A stretch of DNA of 64,000 nucleotides from Planctomycetia bacterium (GTDB lineage Bacteria; Planctomycetota; Brocadiia; Brocadiales; Brocadiaceae): the NCBI GenBank assembly GCA_015075005.1, contig JABTVC010000001.1, forward strand, positions 1,116,001 to 1,180,000. The letters are read 5' to 3'. The number at the start of each line of letters is the position of its first letter. Position 1 is the first letter of the stretch. The notes beneath the pieces were generated by a model. It searched no databases and was not told where the DNA came from. It worked only from the letters and a program-made list of their open reading frames with translations. Below, one piece after another: positions 1-9,593 of the stretch. A program made the position numbers and the translations under genes.

Positions 1-647
1 AAGAGCGTATGATTGATCTGAAATTATCGCAGAATTTCATAAAAGAGGAATATCGCGGAAGAGAAGCTAAATTAAAACTTACGGTAAAAGAAATAAAGCG
101 GTTGGTTCCCCCTCAGGTTAATGAAGATCTTGCTAAAATATTAGGTTTTGATTCTCTGGAAGATTTGAAATCCAATATACGAAAACGGATTGAAATTGAT
201 AAAAAAAGATGGGTTGAAGATGATCTGAGGAATCAGATACTGGATATCCTTCTGGGCCTGACAAATCTCGAATTACCTCAGGATTTTCTGAATTATCATA
301 CAGAACAAAGGGTGTATAAACATCAGTTGGATTTACTCAACAGGGGTGTTCCCTTAGAAGAAATTCAAAAACAGACAGAAACCATTAAAAATGCGTCTGC
401 AGAATCGGTGCTGCGAGAGCTCAAAGCATCTCTTGTCATGAACCATATTGCTGAAAAAGAGAAGATATTTGTTACCGAAAATGAGGTAGAACAGCGGATT
501 GCAGATATTGCACGAGCGTATAATACAGACACAATACGGGTTCGTAAACAACTGGAGCGCCAGGGAAATTTATCCTATCTTCGAAACGACATGCGTGAAA
601 GCAAGGTGATGAATTTCCTCCTTAAAGAGGCAAGGATAGAAGAATAA
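1..647 (+). CDS. tig: Trigger factor, C-terminal part (cut by window edge)
   Basis: The reading frame is open from the left edge and ends in TAA at 645-647, so the gene begins upstream. The visible 212+ residues match the end of the trigger-factor PPIase domain (EAKLKLTVKEIKRL, followed by PQVNEDLAKILGF) and then the all-helical C-terminal chaperone arms. Trigger factor is the ribosome-bound chaperone that receives nascent chains. The internal ATG at 9 is not the true start because the homologous domain continues into it. The gene sits just upstream of clpP, the common tig-clpP order, which supports the call; clpX does not follow here. Confidence 0.88.
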   Translation, partial: ERMIDLKLSQNFIKEEYRGREAKLKLTVKEIKRLVPPQVNEDLAKILGFDSLEDLKSNIRKRIEIDKKRWVEDDLRNQILDILLGLTNLELPQDFLNYHTEQRVYKHQLDLLNRGVPLEEIQKQTETIKNASAESVLRELKASLVMNHIAEKEKIFVTENEVEQRIADIARAYNTDTIRVRKQLERQGNLSYLRNDMRESKVMNFLLKEARIEE

Positions 648-759
648 ATTCGGGCAAAAATATCAGGGGCATAAATAATATTTATGAAAGGTGTTTTTTG
701 TGTATAAAGAGTATTTGTCGCATTTAGAAAATGGTCAGTTTCCAGTTCCGAAAACAAAA

Positions 760-1368
760 ATGTCATATGGAAGCCTTTTTGTACCTTTTGTTGTTGAAAA
801 GACTGGTTATGGTGAGCGTCATTACGATATTTTTTCCCGGTTGCTAAAAGATCGTATCATATTTATTGGCTCGGCGATCGAGGACGCATTGACAAACTTG
901 GTAATAGCTCAGATACTATTCCTTCAGAATGAGAATAAGAATCAGGATATAAATATTTATATCAATTCGCCGGGGGGTTCAATTACTGCTGGTTTGGCGA
1001 TTTATGATACTATGCAATTTGTGCAATGCGATGTATCAACGTATTGTATTGGTCAGGCATATAGCATGGGGGCTATTCTCCTTGCCGGTGGAACAAAGGG
1101 AAAGAGATATGGTCTTCCCCATACCCGTATTATGCTTCACCAGCCATGGGGTGGCATGAGAGGTACCGCAACTGACATAAGCATTCAAGCAGAAGAAATA
1201 CTGCGAATGAAGAAATGTTTAAATGAAATTCTTGTAAAACACACAGGACAACCTTTGGAACGTATAGAAGCAGATGTAGACCGTGATTTTTATATGTCAT
1301 CACACGAGGCAAAGACTTATGGTCTTGTTGATGAGGTGATAGAAACTCTGCGAGACAAAAAGAAATAA
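760..1368 (+). CDS. clpP: ATP-dependent Clp protease proteolytic subunit
   Basis: This is the serine peptidase that forms the ClpP tetradecamer and works with a Clp ATPase. The family signatures are clear: LLKDRIIF(I)G near the N-terminus, INSPGGS, the nucleophile in GQAYSMGA, the catalytic histidine in MLHQPWGG 25 residues later, and an aspartate in DVDRD. The frame opens at GTG 691, but typical ClpP begins about seven residues before [17 protein letters not shown], which fits ATG 760 (202 residues). No strong ribosome binding site separates the two choices. A perfect hairpin terminator follows the stop, so tig-clpP probably forms one transcription unit. Confidence 0.93.
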   Translation: MSYGSLFVPFVVEKTGYGERHYDIFSRLLKDRIIFIGSAIEDALTNLVIAQILFLQNENKNQDINIYINSPGGSITAGLAIYDTMQFVQCDVSTYCIGQAYSMGAILLAGGTKGKRYGLPHTRIMLHQPWGGMRGTATDISIQAEEILRMKKCLNEILVKHTGQPLERIEADVDRDFYMSSHEAKTYGLVDEVIETLRDKKK

Positions 1369-1397
1369 TTAGCATTATATCGAGTGAATAAAAAATT

Positions 1398-1428
1398 AAA
1401 AGGACACGCAGTTGCGTGTCCTTTTTTA
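1398..1428 (+). terminator. Intrinsic terminator after clpP
   Basis: A 12-bp perfect stem (AAAGGACACGC with GCGTGTCCTTT) closes on an AGTT loop and runs into a T tract. It lies 30 bases after the clpP stop and ends the tig-clpP unit. Confidence 0.9.
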
Positions 1429-1703
1429 TTGGCATTGCAATTAACAAATTTGTTCGTTGTTGTGCTCTCTTTTGTGTTATTTTTACTTAAATAGCTTTCT
1501 CTTCTCCCGCGTGGTTATGAAATTTCTAAAATCTATTAATGCTGGAGAGTTCAATAGATAAGATAAATTATCTATTTTATTTTATTGGTTGTTTGCTCTT
1601 GGTGTATGTTTTGCTGATGCTATTTCATAACACGTGTTTGTTTGGAATCAAAGGCCTTTGGAGGGGATATTATTTGAGAACTCGTTTTTATAAGGAGGAT
1701 AGT

Positions 1704-2051
1704 ATGGATACAATTCGTAAGACTATTCGGATGGTTGTACTAATGTTTGTGATTGGCTTTGTTTGCCAATCGAGGATTTGTTTTTCTGCCGCAGTGATCG
1801 AAGGAAAGATAAATATTAATACAGCGACTGCAGAACAGATTGCAGTGTTGCCTGGAATTGGCCCAAAGCTGGCTGCGGAAGTTGTAAAGTATCGGGTAAA
1901 TAATGGAAATTTTAAAGTGATTGATGACCTCAAAAAGGTAAGTGGGGTAGGAGACAAAAAACTTGAGAAGATAAAGAGTTTTGTTGTGATTGAGGGAGAT
2001 ACTACCATCAATTCAATGAAGATGGCAAGGGGTGAAAAAGGGCAAAAATAG
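1704..2051 (+). CDS. ComEA-like secreted helix-hairpin-helix DNA-binding protein
   Basis: A 115-residue protein with an N-terminal hydrophobic signal segment (about residues 8-28) followed by tandem helix-hairpin-helix motifs: ININTATAEQIAVLPGIG and then VSGVGDKKLEKI. This is the ComEA/TIGR00426 fold that binds double-stranded DNA outside the membrane during competence. The frame is open from 1539, but a strong AAGGAGG at 1692-1698 decides for ATG 1704, and the signal peptide then sits correctly at the N-terminus. No other competence genes are nearby, so a role in DNA uptake is inferred from the family only. A strong terminator follows. Confidence 0.82.
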   Translation: MDTIRKTIRMVVLMFVIGFVCQSRICFSAAVIEGKININTATAEQIAVLPGIGPKLAAEVVKYRVNNGNFKVIDDLKKVSGVGDKKLEKIKSFVVIEGDTTINSMKMARGEKGQK

Positions 2052-2101
2052 GGAAAAGTGAAATAATTCAAAAGGACAAATCGTATAACGTATATAATTT
2101 G

Positions 2102-2140
2102 AAAAAGAGGATAGACCAAAAGTCTATCCTCTTTTTTTTC
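2102..2140 (+). terminator. Intrinsic terminator after the ComEA-like gene
   Basis: A 15-bp stem (AAAAAGAGGATAGAC with GTCTATCCTCTTTTT) surrounds a CAAAA loop and ends in eight Ts, about 50 bases after the stop codon. Confidence 0.9.
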
Positions 2141-2229
2141 ACTAGGTAAAATTCTCTTTAAAAAAAAGGATTTTATTTGTATAATGAATACCGATGTATT
2201 TGCCCTGATTATATTGAGTTAAAGAGAGG

Positions 2230-3672
2230 ATGTCAATAACTATGCGTTTATATTATAAGAGTATGCATGTAATGTTTTTTTTGTTTCTGCTGTTTATAAA
2301 CGTTTCTTATGCTAGTGATCCCAGGGAATGGTCTCCAACAAAAAAACTTTCTGAAGAAAAGAGACCTAAAAACATGCAGGATTTACCTATAACTGTACCG
2401 GGGGACGTAAAGGCAAGTCAGTTTTTTAGTCCAATATCTTGTGGCGCTTGTCATCCTGAGATATACAAGATGTGGAGCGGATCTACGCATGCAAATGCGT
2501 GGCGGAATCCGCTCTTTCAGGCCCTTTATAATTTAGGGAAAAAAACTGCGGAAGGGGAGTCGGAAAAACGAAATATTGAATCATGTGCGCGCTGTCATAT
2601 ACCTATTGGCTATAGCAGTGGAGGTGAATCTCTTCCATCGCTTGAAGATGAAAAGGGGGGGGTCATATGTGACTTTTGCCATTCTGTTAAGGCGACGAGT
2701 GGCATTGGAAATGCCCCTTATATACTGAGTCCTGGCAATGCCGCTGCGATGGAGGGTGGTACAAAATACGGCCCCTTCGACGATTGTCCAGAAACAATTC
2801 ACAGTAGTAAATTTTCTGAATTACACACTCGTTCAGAGTTTTGTGGTGGTTGTCACGATGTATCACATGCAGGAAATGCGCTCCCCATAGAACAAACCTA
2901 CACAGAGTGGGAACAAGGACCTTACAATACGGGCGATCCTAAAACGTCTGTGCATTGTCAGGACTGTCACATGAGGCAACGTCCTGGTTTTCCCTGTACA
3001 GGTAGCACCGAGAGGCCTGATAATCCTGGTGTTGCATCTCCTGAAATTATGGGCGGGAAAAAGCGTCCGCATATATGGACACATTATTTTGTTGGTGGGA
3101 GCACAAATCCTGTATCGTTACCATCAGGCTCTGATATAAATAAGCAGTTAGCAACGGATAGACTGAAAAATGCAGCAACTTTAGAGCTTTCTATTGTGCC
3201 TGGATATAAAAAAGGTGATCTGCTCAAATTTAATATCGCTATTAAAAATACGGGTGCAGGGCACTATTTACCAACGGGACTTACTGAGTTACGGCAAATG
3301 TGGTTGAGTGTGTCTATAACTGATGCGGAAGGAAAATATCTCTATCATAGCGGGAAGTTGAATGAAAAAGGGATAGTCGATCCTAATGCGACTATTTATC
3401 ATACCGTGTTTGGCGATAAGGATGGGAAACCGACGCTTCATGTCTGGTCTGCCACACAAATTCTGTCCGATAACCGGGTTCCACCCAAGGGTCAAAAAGA
3501 AGAGAGCGTTACTTGTCTGGTTCCAAAAGATGCCAATTCACCGCTGAAAATAACGGCAGTGCTTAATTATCGAAGTGCACCTCAGGAAGTAGTAGACGCC
3601 CTTTTAGGAGAAAAATCTGTAAAGTTTCCCGTAATTGAGATGGCAGAGGTGTCAAAGGAAATTAGCTTGTAA
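2230..3672 (+). CDS. Secreted five-heme cytochrome c
   Basis: A 480-residue protein with a signal peptide (residues 1-28, hydrophobic core MFFLFLLFIN) and five CXXCH heme motifs: CGACH 71-75, CARCH 119-123, CDFCH 147-151, CGGCH 205-209 and CQDCH 243-247. Heme spacing and scattered distal histidines resemble the cytochrome c554/multiheme family. The C-terminal 170 residues have no heme site and look like a beta-sandwich (LKFNIAIKNTGAGHYLPTG). It probably carries electrons in the periplasm or, in an anammox cell, the anammoxosome; redox partner unknown. The start at 2230 has a GAGAGG Shine-Dalgarno. It stands alone between a terminator and an oppositely oriented gene. Confidence 0.85.
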   Translation: MSITMRLYYKSMHVMFFLFLLFINVSYASDPREWSPTKKLSEEKRPKNMQDLPITVPGDVKASQFFSPISCGACHPEIYKMWSGSTHANAWRNPLFQALYNLGKKTAEGESEKRNIESCARCHIPIGYSSGGESLPSLEDEKGGVICDFCHSVKATSGIGNAPYILSPGNAAAMEGGTKYGPFDDCPETIHSSKFSELHTRSEFCGGCHDVSHAGNALPIEQTYTEWEQGPYNTGDPKTSVHCQDCHMRQRPGFPCTGSTERPDNPGVASPEIMGGKKRPHIWTHYFVGGSTNPVSLPSGSDINKQLATDRLKNAATLELSIVPGYKKGDLLKFNIAIKNTGAGHYLPTGLTELRQMWLSVSITDAEGKYLYHSGKLNEKGIVDPNATIYHTVFGDKDGKPTLHVWSATQILSDNRVPPKGQKEESVTCLVPKDANSPLKITAVLNYRSAPQEVVDALLGEKSVKFPVIEMAEVSKEISL

Positions 3673-3811
3673 AAGAGGTGGACTAGGGTAATTTTAAACG
3701 CAGCTATCATGCCGTTAAAGCGGACACATTTTAGTCATGTGAATAGTTACCTTATCGTGATGAAATAGTCAGGAAATCTGTTTGAACATCCAATCCTCAT
3801 GAAATAAAGGC

Positions 3812-4234
3812 TTATTCCCATCCGATAATTACGTATCCTTTATCACCCAGGCATTTTTCAATATATTGCCTGAATAAAGGGTCAGGATCTCTGGCTTTAA
3901 ATAAACCGAATATTAATCCACTAGCACCGACACCTGCAGCTCCTGAAGCGGCACCACGTCCGATATCACCTGTTACGGCACCTACAGCCGCGCCTGTCGC
4001 TGCTCCCACGGCTGCTCCCAACGCGGTTTGTTCAGCAACTCTCTTTTCCGTGCCATGCTTACCAACGTATTCTTTTGCACGTTGAAAACACTCGTCGATG
4101 TCTTTATCAGCAACATCGCGTCCAACTTTGCCGAGATACTCATTTGGATAAAATACAGGCCGTTTGGTGGCACACGAAGTAGCTATGAATAACCCGGAAA
4201 GAAAGACTATGTGCAGATAGCTCACATTCTTCAT
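3812..4234 (-). CDS. Glycine-zipper lipoprotein
   Basis: A 140-residue protein with a lipoprotein signal peptide ending in a lipobox-like IATSC (cysteine at residue 21), so it is probably anchored to a membrane outside the cytoplasm. Residues about 70-105 are a glycine zipper, with GAAVGAATGAAVGAVTGDIG and then GRGAASGAAG, as found in small outer-membrane and envelope-stress proteins. Two late cysteines are present. No enzymatic motif is seen. It lies downstream of surE on the same strand, about 225 bases apart, with no clear operon link. Confidence 0.72.
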   Translation of the reverse strand: MKNVSYLHIVFLSGLFIATSCATKRPVFYPNEYLGKVGRDVADKDIDECFQRAKEYVGKHGTEKRVAEQTALGAAVGAATGAAVGAVTGDIGRGAASGAAGVGASGLIFGLFKARDPDPLFRQYIEKCLGDKGYVIIGWE

Positions 4235-4460
4235 ACCCGTTTATAGACAAAACAGAGGAATAAAGTTTTAATGAAAAGAAGATTGAATTTTTCCCCCAGG
4301 CGATAGTAAACAAAAGTTCTTTGGATTGCAATCTTTTTATGAACAGGGAAAAAGACGACTTGCAATTATTATGCTATAGTCAACTTTGTTTTTTTCTCCA
4401 TGAGCGCAGTCACTTCAACCAAATTTCCCAAGCTTTAAAGCGTGCTCTATCTTTGCACTT

Positions 4461-5231
4461 TTACGACACAATACCTTTCCAGTCCCATTCCTCAATATTT
4501 TTATGCAGGTGATAATCTGTCAGATCGTAACGAAGGGGTGTAATGGATATGTAACCCTCGTTGACGGCGCTAATGTCTGTTCCTTCCTCATGGTGAACAG
4601 ATTTATTTGCGCCTATTAACCAATAATAGGCCTTTTTGTCAGGGTCTATCCGTTTTTCAAAGGTTTCTTTAAAATCATGTGCAAATTGTCGTGTTATCTT
4701 TATTCCTTTGATTTGTCCAGGTGGGATTGAAGGAATATTGACATTGAGTAACGACCCTGCGGGTGGCTTATGCGCTATAATACGTTCTATGACACCTCTT
4801 GCAACCTTTGCTGCGCTGTGGATATCTGCATATTGACCGGAAATCTCAAATGAAATAGCAATAGAGGGAAATCCCATAATAGCAGCCTCAACCGCAGCAG
4901 CCACTGTCCCGGAATAAAGAATATGGATGCCTACATTTGAACCCATATTGATTCCTGAGATGACTATATCAGGTCTGTTTTTCATAGCCGCACAAATGGC
5001 CAGTTTTACACAATCTGCCGGAGAACCGTTCACACTGTAACCAATAAATTCATTGTCCAGGTATGTTTCTCTGATGCGTAACGGGTGGCTGAAGGTGATG
5101 GAGTGCCCAACGCCACTCTGTTCGACATCAGGCGCTACTACGGTAACTCGCCCGAGATCTTGGATATTTTGTTTGAGAGCAGCGATCCCCGGGGCATAGA
5201 TGCCGTCATCGTTTGTCAGCAATATTTGCAT
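4461..5231 (-). CDS. surE: 5'/3'-nucleotidase SurE
   Basis: A 256-residue protein with the complete SurE signature: ILLTNDDG at the N-terminus (metal-binding aspartates 8 and 9), the APDVEQSGVGHSIT loop, NGSPADCVKLA, and SGINMGSNVG with the metal-binding asparagine, then YSGTVAAAVEA. SurE removes phosphate from nucleoside monophosphates in a metal-dependent manner. Length and domain order match the family. A truncated glycosyltransferase remnant lies immediately upstream on the same strand, so the original operon context has been lost. Confidence 0.93.
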   Translation of the reverse strand: MQILLTNDDGIYAPGIAALKQNIQDLGRVTVVAPDVEQSGVGHSITFSHPLRIRETYLDNEFIGYSVNGSPADCVKLAICAAMKNRPDIVISGINMGSNVGIHILYSGTVAAAVEAAIMGFPSIAISFEISGQYADIHSAAKVARGVIERIIAHKPPAGSLLNVNIPSIPPGQIKGIKITRQFAHDFKETFEKRIDPDKKAYYWLIGANKSVHHEEGTDISAVNEGYISITPLRYDLTDYHLHKNIEEWDWKGIVS

Positions 5232-5241
5232 ATTTTCTACC

Positions 5242-5440
5242 TCATATCGTTATAAAAACGTTTAATGAAACGTCTTTTAGTATAAAGGTATCTGCGTCAA
5301 ATGCAATATAAAATGAACCTCCCGCAAGGGTATCATCCTTCATTCTTTTTCTTATCTCGCGAAAGGTGTTGTCCGGTAAAATTGTATCGGCATGCAAGAA
5401 CAATAAAATGCCTGCGTTGCGTAAGTCGACGTGGTCTGAA
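5242..5440 (-). pseudogene. Fragment of family-2 glycosyltransferase (TIGR04283-like)
   Basis: Reading the minus strand up to the TGA at 5242-5244 gives a peptide containing ILLFLHADTILPDNTF and, further on, LAGGSFYIAFDADTF. This is the core of the rSAM/selenodomain-associated glycosyltransferase 2 family (LLFLHADTRLP ... GGFRLRFD). The frame is closed by a stop near 5475, there is no N-terminal nucleotide-binding half, and the protein ends well before the usual length. I read it as a remnant left upstream of surE. The remaining sequence to leuB (to 5580) shows no other gene. Confidence 0.55.
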
Positions 5441-5580
5441 TTATTTTTTGTAATTTCAACTGTTTCTCACGCGAAATCAATAATAAATAAGGGTGTAATT
5501 TTGCATTTTATTTGTCGGGGCAGGTGGTGTATAATCCAGAAAATTTTTTATAAAGATTCTGGATTAATGGAGATTGATAC

Positions 5581-6699
5581 ATGAAAAAATGCATTGCTGT
5601 ACTGGCCGGAGATGGGATTGGACCGGAAATCATGAAGGAAGGACTCAAGGTGTTGGATGCCGTTGCAAAGAAATTTGATCATACCTTTGAATATAAAGAG
5701 GCATTGGTAGGAGGGTGCGCTTATGATAAATTTGGTCATCCACTGCCCGATGAAACCAAGAAGATTTGTAACAGTTCTGATGCCATCTATTTTGGTGCTG
5801 TGGGGGGGGCGAAATGGGAGAGTCTGCCAGCGGAATTGACTCCGGAACGGGGGGCATTGTTGCCCTTAAGGGCTATTTATGGTTTATTTGCAAACCTGCG
5901 TCCCGCAGTGATCTTCGGTCCATTGGCAGATGCGGCATCCCTGAAATCAGAACGGCTGAAAGGGGGGTTGGACATCCTCATTGTGCGGGAATTAACAGGT
6001 GGGGTCTATTTTGGTAAGAACAAGGTCAGGTCCCTTACCTTGAATGAAGGGGCTGTTCAGGGGGACTATGCCGTGGACTATATGATCTATTCAGTACCGG
6101 AGATTCTAAGGATTGTAAAGGTCGCCTGCGAGGCCGCTATGAAACGGAATAAGAAGTTGACCTCTGTTGATAAGGCAAACATTTTGGAAAGCTCAAAATT
6201 ATGGCGGAAGGTGGTTATTGATTACGTTCAAAGGAATTATCCACAAATTCAACTCAATCACCTGTATGTGGATAACGCAGCTATGCAACTCGCGACGAAT
6301 CCGAAACAATTTGATGTGATCGTCACGGAAAACATGTTTGGGGACATCCTGTCAGACCTTGCTTCGGCAATTACCGGATCTATTGGGATGCTTCCCAGCG
6401 CCAGCCTCTCGGAGACGGGTTTTGGGCTCTTTGAGCCCATCCACGGTTCTGCGCCGGATATTGCCGGGCAAGGCAAGGCCAACCCATTAGCTCAAGTCTT
6501 ATCAGGGGCGATGCTGCTGAAATACGCCTTTGGCCTGAGCAAAGAATCAAATGCAATTGAACAGGCCATTATGGCCGTACTGGAAGACGGGTATCGGACG
6601 GGCGACATTGCTAGCACCAACACTCCAAAGGATAAAATACTCTCAACCTCTGGAATGGGGGACAAGGTGGTGGAGTATTTACAAAAGCTTAAATTCTAA
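5581..6699 (+). CDS. leuB: 3-isopropylmalate dehydrogenase
   Basis: A 372-residue enzyme of leucine biosynthesis that oxidatively decarboxylates (2R,3S)-3-isopropylmalate with NAD. The family signatures are complete: [11 protein letters not shown] at the N-terminus, [20 protein letters not shown], and the dehydrogenase pattern [22 protein letters not shown], then [18 protein letters not shown]. Length is standard. The start ATG follows ATGGAGATTGATAC, giving a usable GGAG site. No other leucine genes are adjacent. Base composition is slightly more GC-rich than its surroundings. Confidence 0.95.
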   Translation: MKKCIAVLAGDGIGPEIMKEGLKVLDAVAKKFDHTFEYKEALVGGCAYDKFGHPLPDETKKICNSSDAIYFGAVGGAKWESLPAELTPERGALLPLRAIYGLFANLRPAVIFGPLADAASLKSERLKGGLDILIVRELTGGVYFGKNKVRSLTLNEGAVQGDYAVDYMIYSVPEILRIVKVACEAAMKRNKKLTSVDKANILESSKLWRKVVIDYVQRNYPQIQLNHLYVDNAAMQLATNPKQFDVIVTENMFGDILSDLASAITGSIGMLPSASLSETGFGLFEPIHGSAPDIAGQGKANPLAQVLSGAMLLKYAFGLSKESNAIEQAIMAVLEDGYRTGDIASTNTPKDKILSTSGMGDKVVEYLQKLKF

Positions 6700-6832
6700 G
6701 GGGACGATAGTGTAATCTAAAAGAAGAAAAAATATTTTGAATGTTGTTGGGTGTGAGAAGACAAGAACCAAATAATATCAATTACCAGATTTGCCTGTTT
6801 TAAATATTTTTTGCTGTTGTATCTTTTTTCCC

Positions 6833-6861
6833 TTGACATGAAAAAATAAAGTGGTATTTTG
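6833..6861 (+). promoter_or_regulatory. Sigma-70-type promoter for the riboswitch transcript
   Basis: A perfect -35 TTGACA (6833-6838) is followed, 16-17 bases later, by TATTTT as a -10. Predicted initiation near 6868 is about 30 bases before the aptamer, as expected for a riboswitch leader. Confidence 0.55.
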
Positions 6862-6896
6862 TTCGTGCTATTCACGCTAAAATTATCAATAAAAAA

Positions 6897-7054
6897 AGGA
6901 TACCGACAAAGGCAAACCCTGAGTGATCAGGGGACGCAAAGTAACAGGGTCTTTTGTATGGGCGTATGGCATATGCCCTCTATGATGTAAAAAAGACAGC
7001 CTTACTGCCGAAGATGTTTTTTTCAAAAGACATTTTTGCAGTAAGGCGTTTTTG
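6897..7054 (+). promoter_or_regulatory. Cyclic di-GMP-I (GEMM) riboswitch with terminator platform
   Basis: The sequence carries the GEMM-I conserved core in order: ACAAAGGCAAACC, a 6-bp stem capped by the GNRA loop GTGA (CCCTGA/TCAGGG), the invariant GGGACGCAAAG, a GGGTCTTTT arm that pairs with AAAAAGAC, an internal hairpin (GGGCGTATGGCATATGCCC), and the 3' part AGCCTTACTGCCGAAG. The last segment is also the 5' arm of a terminator hairpin (6999-7008 pairs with 7038-7047), so aptamer and terminator are mutually exclusive. Ligand binding should therefore favour read-through. Only about 20 bases after the terminator an IS element begins, and no plus-strand gene remains in range, so the switch looks orphaned. 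Confidence 0.88.
6999..7054 (+). terminator. Terminator of the c-di-GMP riboswitch
   Basis: GCCTTACTGC at 6999-7008 pairs perfectly with GCAGTAAGGC at 7038-7047 and is followed by GTTTTTGTTTT. Inner bases (GATGT / ACAT) can extend the stem. The 5' arm overlaps the conserved 3' end of the aptamer. Confidence 0.82.
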
Positions 7055-7074
7055 TTTTCAGAAAGGGAATCAAA

Positions 7075-7126
7075 GTAGGGTGGGCATTGCACATACGCAT
7101 CAACCTAGCTTTTACTAAAAACGAGC
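7075..7126 (+). repeat. Left terminal inverted repeat of the IS element
   Basis: Begins GTAGGG and contains ACGCATCAACCTA and ACTAAAAACGAGC, which recur in reverse complement at 9594-9641 with a few mismatches and small gaps. Confidence 0.8.
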
Positions 7127-7956
7127 TAAGAACTTATTGGCAATTGTTGTAATACAGAACGGAATTCTTTGCACAGGGATATACCATTATTAATTTTACA
7201 TTTTCGTAAAGTTTGGAATAGTCTCCCAATTTCCCCTTCCTTCGTTTCTCCTAAGCAAATCCAATTTGCCGCCTTATAGCAAAGTACCCCTGAAACGTTT
7301 TTTTTTCTACAAACGTTTCTAGCATTACAGGCCGATATTTGTAACGTTGTTCCCAATCATTTGGAAGTTTTTTGGCGACTAAGCCCAATACTCTTGATGC
7401 AAGGTTCCTTGATTTTATCCACGGCAAAATCAAAAACCGGGAATTATTTACTATCAGATGGAGATTTTGTTCCCGAATTTGACGACTCCAACCTATAAAA
7501 CCTTCTCTCGCCTGCATTTCCAGGCTGATGCACGAAACCTAATGATCCAAGTATGCCGGAACGGCTATTTATCAGATAGCGAAGTTGGGAACCAACCAAT
7601 TTTTTATATCCTAAATAATGCCAACGATGAATCATTTCGTTCCATATTCGGGATTGTTTGGGGGTTTTTACTATATCCAAACTTATATCTTGAATCTTTC
7701 CGGCGGACAGATTGAGCAAAGGTTGCTTATCATTTAACATAGTACGGTGTTTGTACTGTTTGCCATTGCCATTTCGTCTCAAAGGGGGCGGCAACTTGAA
7801 CCAGCCGTCCCTTTCCATGCGCAACAGCGCTACACGGCAACTCATATCTTTTAGCTTGCCATCTGCTTTTAGCCATAGAAATTGTTCACATATCTTCTCA
7901 GAAATAGCCGTTCTGCCCAAACCTTTTGTCGTGACTATTTCACTAATAACTTTCAT
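7126..7956 (-). pseudogene. DruA-like DUF4338 protein, frameshifted
   Basis: Three overlapping minus-strand segments (7956-7444, 7517-7251, 7356-7126) together encode one DUF4338 protein, the family of the Druantia anti-phage subunit DruA. Diagnostic stretches are WNEMIHRWHYLGYKKLVGSQ and LRYLI in the first, LHLIVNNSRFLILPW and RYKYRPVMLETFVE in the second, and YKAANWICLGETK in the third. Two frameshifts are needed, near 7480 and 7330. It is the second gene inside the IS element, behind the transposase. No DruB-E proteins are near, so a defence role is not supported; it looks like transposon cargo or an accessory factor. Confidence 0.78.
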
Positions 7957-8111
7957 TTCTTCCTGGTAAAGTCACGCCCACAATAGCGAACCGACTTGAT
8001 TAGTTTCGGCTCTTTGAGAACATGCTTCTTTTTGATTTGGCTGTCGTCTCCTGTCATCATGAAAAACTTTCTAAAAATTCAATCTGGCCGCTTATTAATT
8101 CAAAAGTTGTT

Positions 8112-9428
8112 TTACGCCGTCGCTTTTGTTTTAAAAGTCCTCTGGAGACTATTTAGCAATTCTTCCATAAGTGTTGAAAGCCTGTTGTTTATAATGGATT
8201 GGCATAGACGGCCTTTCCTCTGTAGCCATTGAATCAGCTTTACTGCGCTAACCTCACGACCCATAGTACAATGACAATGCCCTGCGCTAAATGCATATAT
8301 CTGAGTCACGATGTGTATCATTATCAATCGGCCGTATAAGAGACAGCGAATCCTTTCTGCACGGCTTCCCTTCATTACATCAATTCGGAATAATTGCTTC
8401 CATTGTTTAAATATCAACTCTATCTGCCACCTCATTCGGTATATGGTGCCTACTATTTCCGGCGGCCAGGTTTTTGTCTCTACATTGGTGATGAAGAAGC
8501 TATAGTCTAACCATTCTAAATATTCACGGGACAAGGTCTTCCCTTTTCTTTGTGCTGATCTTTTGGCTTTACGTCGGCGGTCATTTATTATATGCTCCGG
8601 TGTGCGATACGCTATCAGGCGGCTGCATATCCTGGCTTCTCCAAGATAAACTTTCATATCTATTAAACCCCTATTACCAATTTGTTTTTTTACATATGAC
8701 GCAAGGTCTACGGCTTCCGCACCGGGATTTGAGCTTAAATAGACTTTAGTGCTCTTGAATAAGCGACTTAAATAATAGGCTCCTTTTCCCCCGATATCTC
8801 CTAATACGGAAAGATCAAAATATCCTAAATCCCTGATTATCAAATCCCCTTCCCGTATCTGATCCAATACTCTTGCTCCATTTTTCTGATCCGGATAGAT
8901 CCCTTCCGTAATGAAAACTTTTTTCAATATATGACGTGTTGCCTCATATAATAAATCTATCTTTAAGGAGGATTTACTCGCACTGCCGCCTACTCCTCTG
9001 AATTCTTCCGATAAATGCTCATTGAGCTCTATTTGGGTACTATCCTGAAGATACACATTTGAAAATTGCTCTAATACCTCTAAAGGCATCTTCTTTAATT
9101 TAGGCGCTACCTGTTCTTTGTATATGGCCTCTAACGTACGTTCTAAAAATGCTACCGCGTTCTTGCTATTTATCTTTTTACTCAATGCCTGTGGGGTTAT
9201 ATCTGACTCCGGAGACTTCCTGCGAAGAATATCGCTTAATCCTTCCAAAGAAATTATTCCGCTATCAAAATGCTCTACAGACGTCAGTTCTACAAAGTCT
9301 CTGCCGGATACTTTATTGGTTGAACGTTGTACAAAGAATGTCTCACGGGCAATTTTATTCAAATTGTCCTCATCAAAACACTTTATATATTTTTCTGTGA
9401 TTTCTTTAAGTCTTTTTGGTTGAGACAC
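8112..9428 (-). CDS. IS4-family DDE transposase
   Basis: A 438-residue, apparently intact transposase. Recognisable parts are the first catalytic region (GDLIIRDLGYFDL), the segment YFFITNVETK-like before PPEIVGTIYRMRW, and the IS4 Y-R-E-K signature in YRMRWQIELIFKQWK. The protein would cut and join the inverted repeats at 7075 and 9641. Upstream (9429-9593) is the A+T-rich element end with no other gene. The passenger DUF4338 gene follows after about 155 bases on the same strand. Confidence 0.88.
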   Translation of the reverse strand: MSQPKRLKEITEKYIKCFDEDNLNKIARETFFVQRSTNKVSGRDFVELTSVEHFDSGIISLEGLSDILRRKSPESDITPQALSKKINSKNAVAFLERTLEAIYKEQVAPKLKKMPLEVLEQFSNVYLQDSTQIELNEHLSEEFRGVGGSASKSSLKIDLLYEATRHILKKVFITEGIYPDQKNGARVLDQIREGDLIIRDLGYFDLSVLGDIGGKGAYYLSRLFKSTKVYLSSNPGAEAVDLASYVKKQIGNRGLIDMKVYLGEARICSRLIAYRTPEHIINDRRRKAKRSAQRKGKTLSREYLEWLDYSFFITNVETKTWPPEIVGTIYRMRWQIELIFKQWKQLFRIDVMKGSRAERIRCLLYGRLIMIHIVTQIYAFSAGHCHCTMGREVSAVKLIQWLQRKGRLCQSIINNRLSTLMEELLNSLQRTFKTKATA

Positions 9429-9593
9429 GCTTTGGTTCGTATTGTATTTTTGATTTACTAAGAAATTATTTATGCTATGATATTTACTTTATAGCAAAAA
9501 AATTCCTCCGTGTCCCGAAAAAAATGTGTTTATTTAAAAAAATTAATCTCACATTGAAAATTTACTATTTTTTACTTCTCCTTTGCTCTAACT

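Noticed and set aside
4367..4400. TTGCAA plus TATAGT as a promoter near surE
   Set aside because: Spacing is only about ten bases and no plus-strand gene follows.
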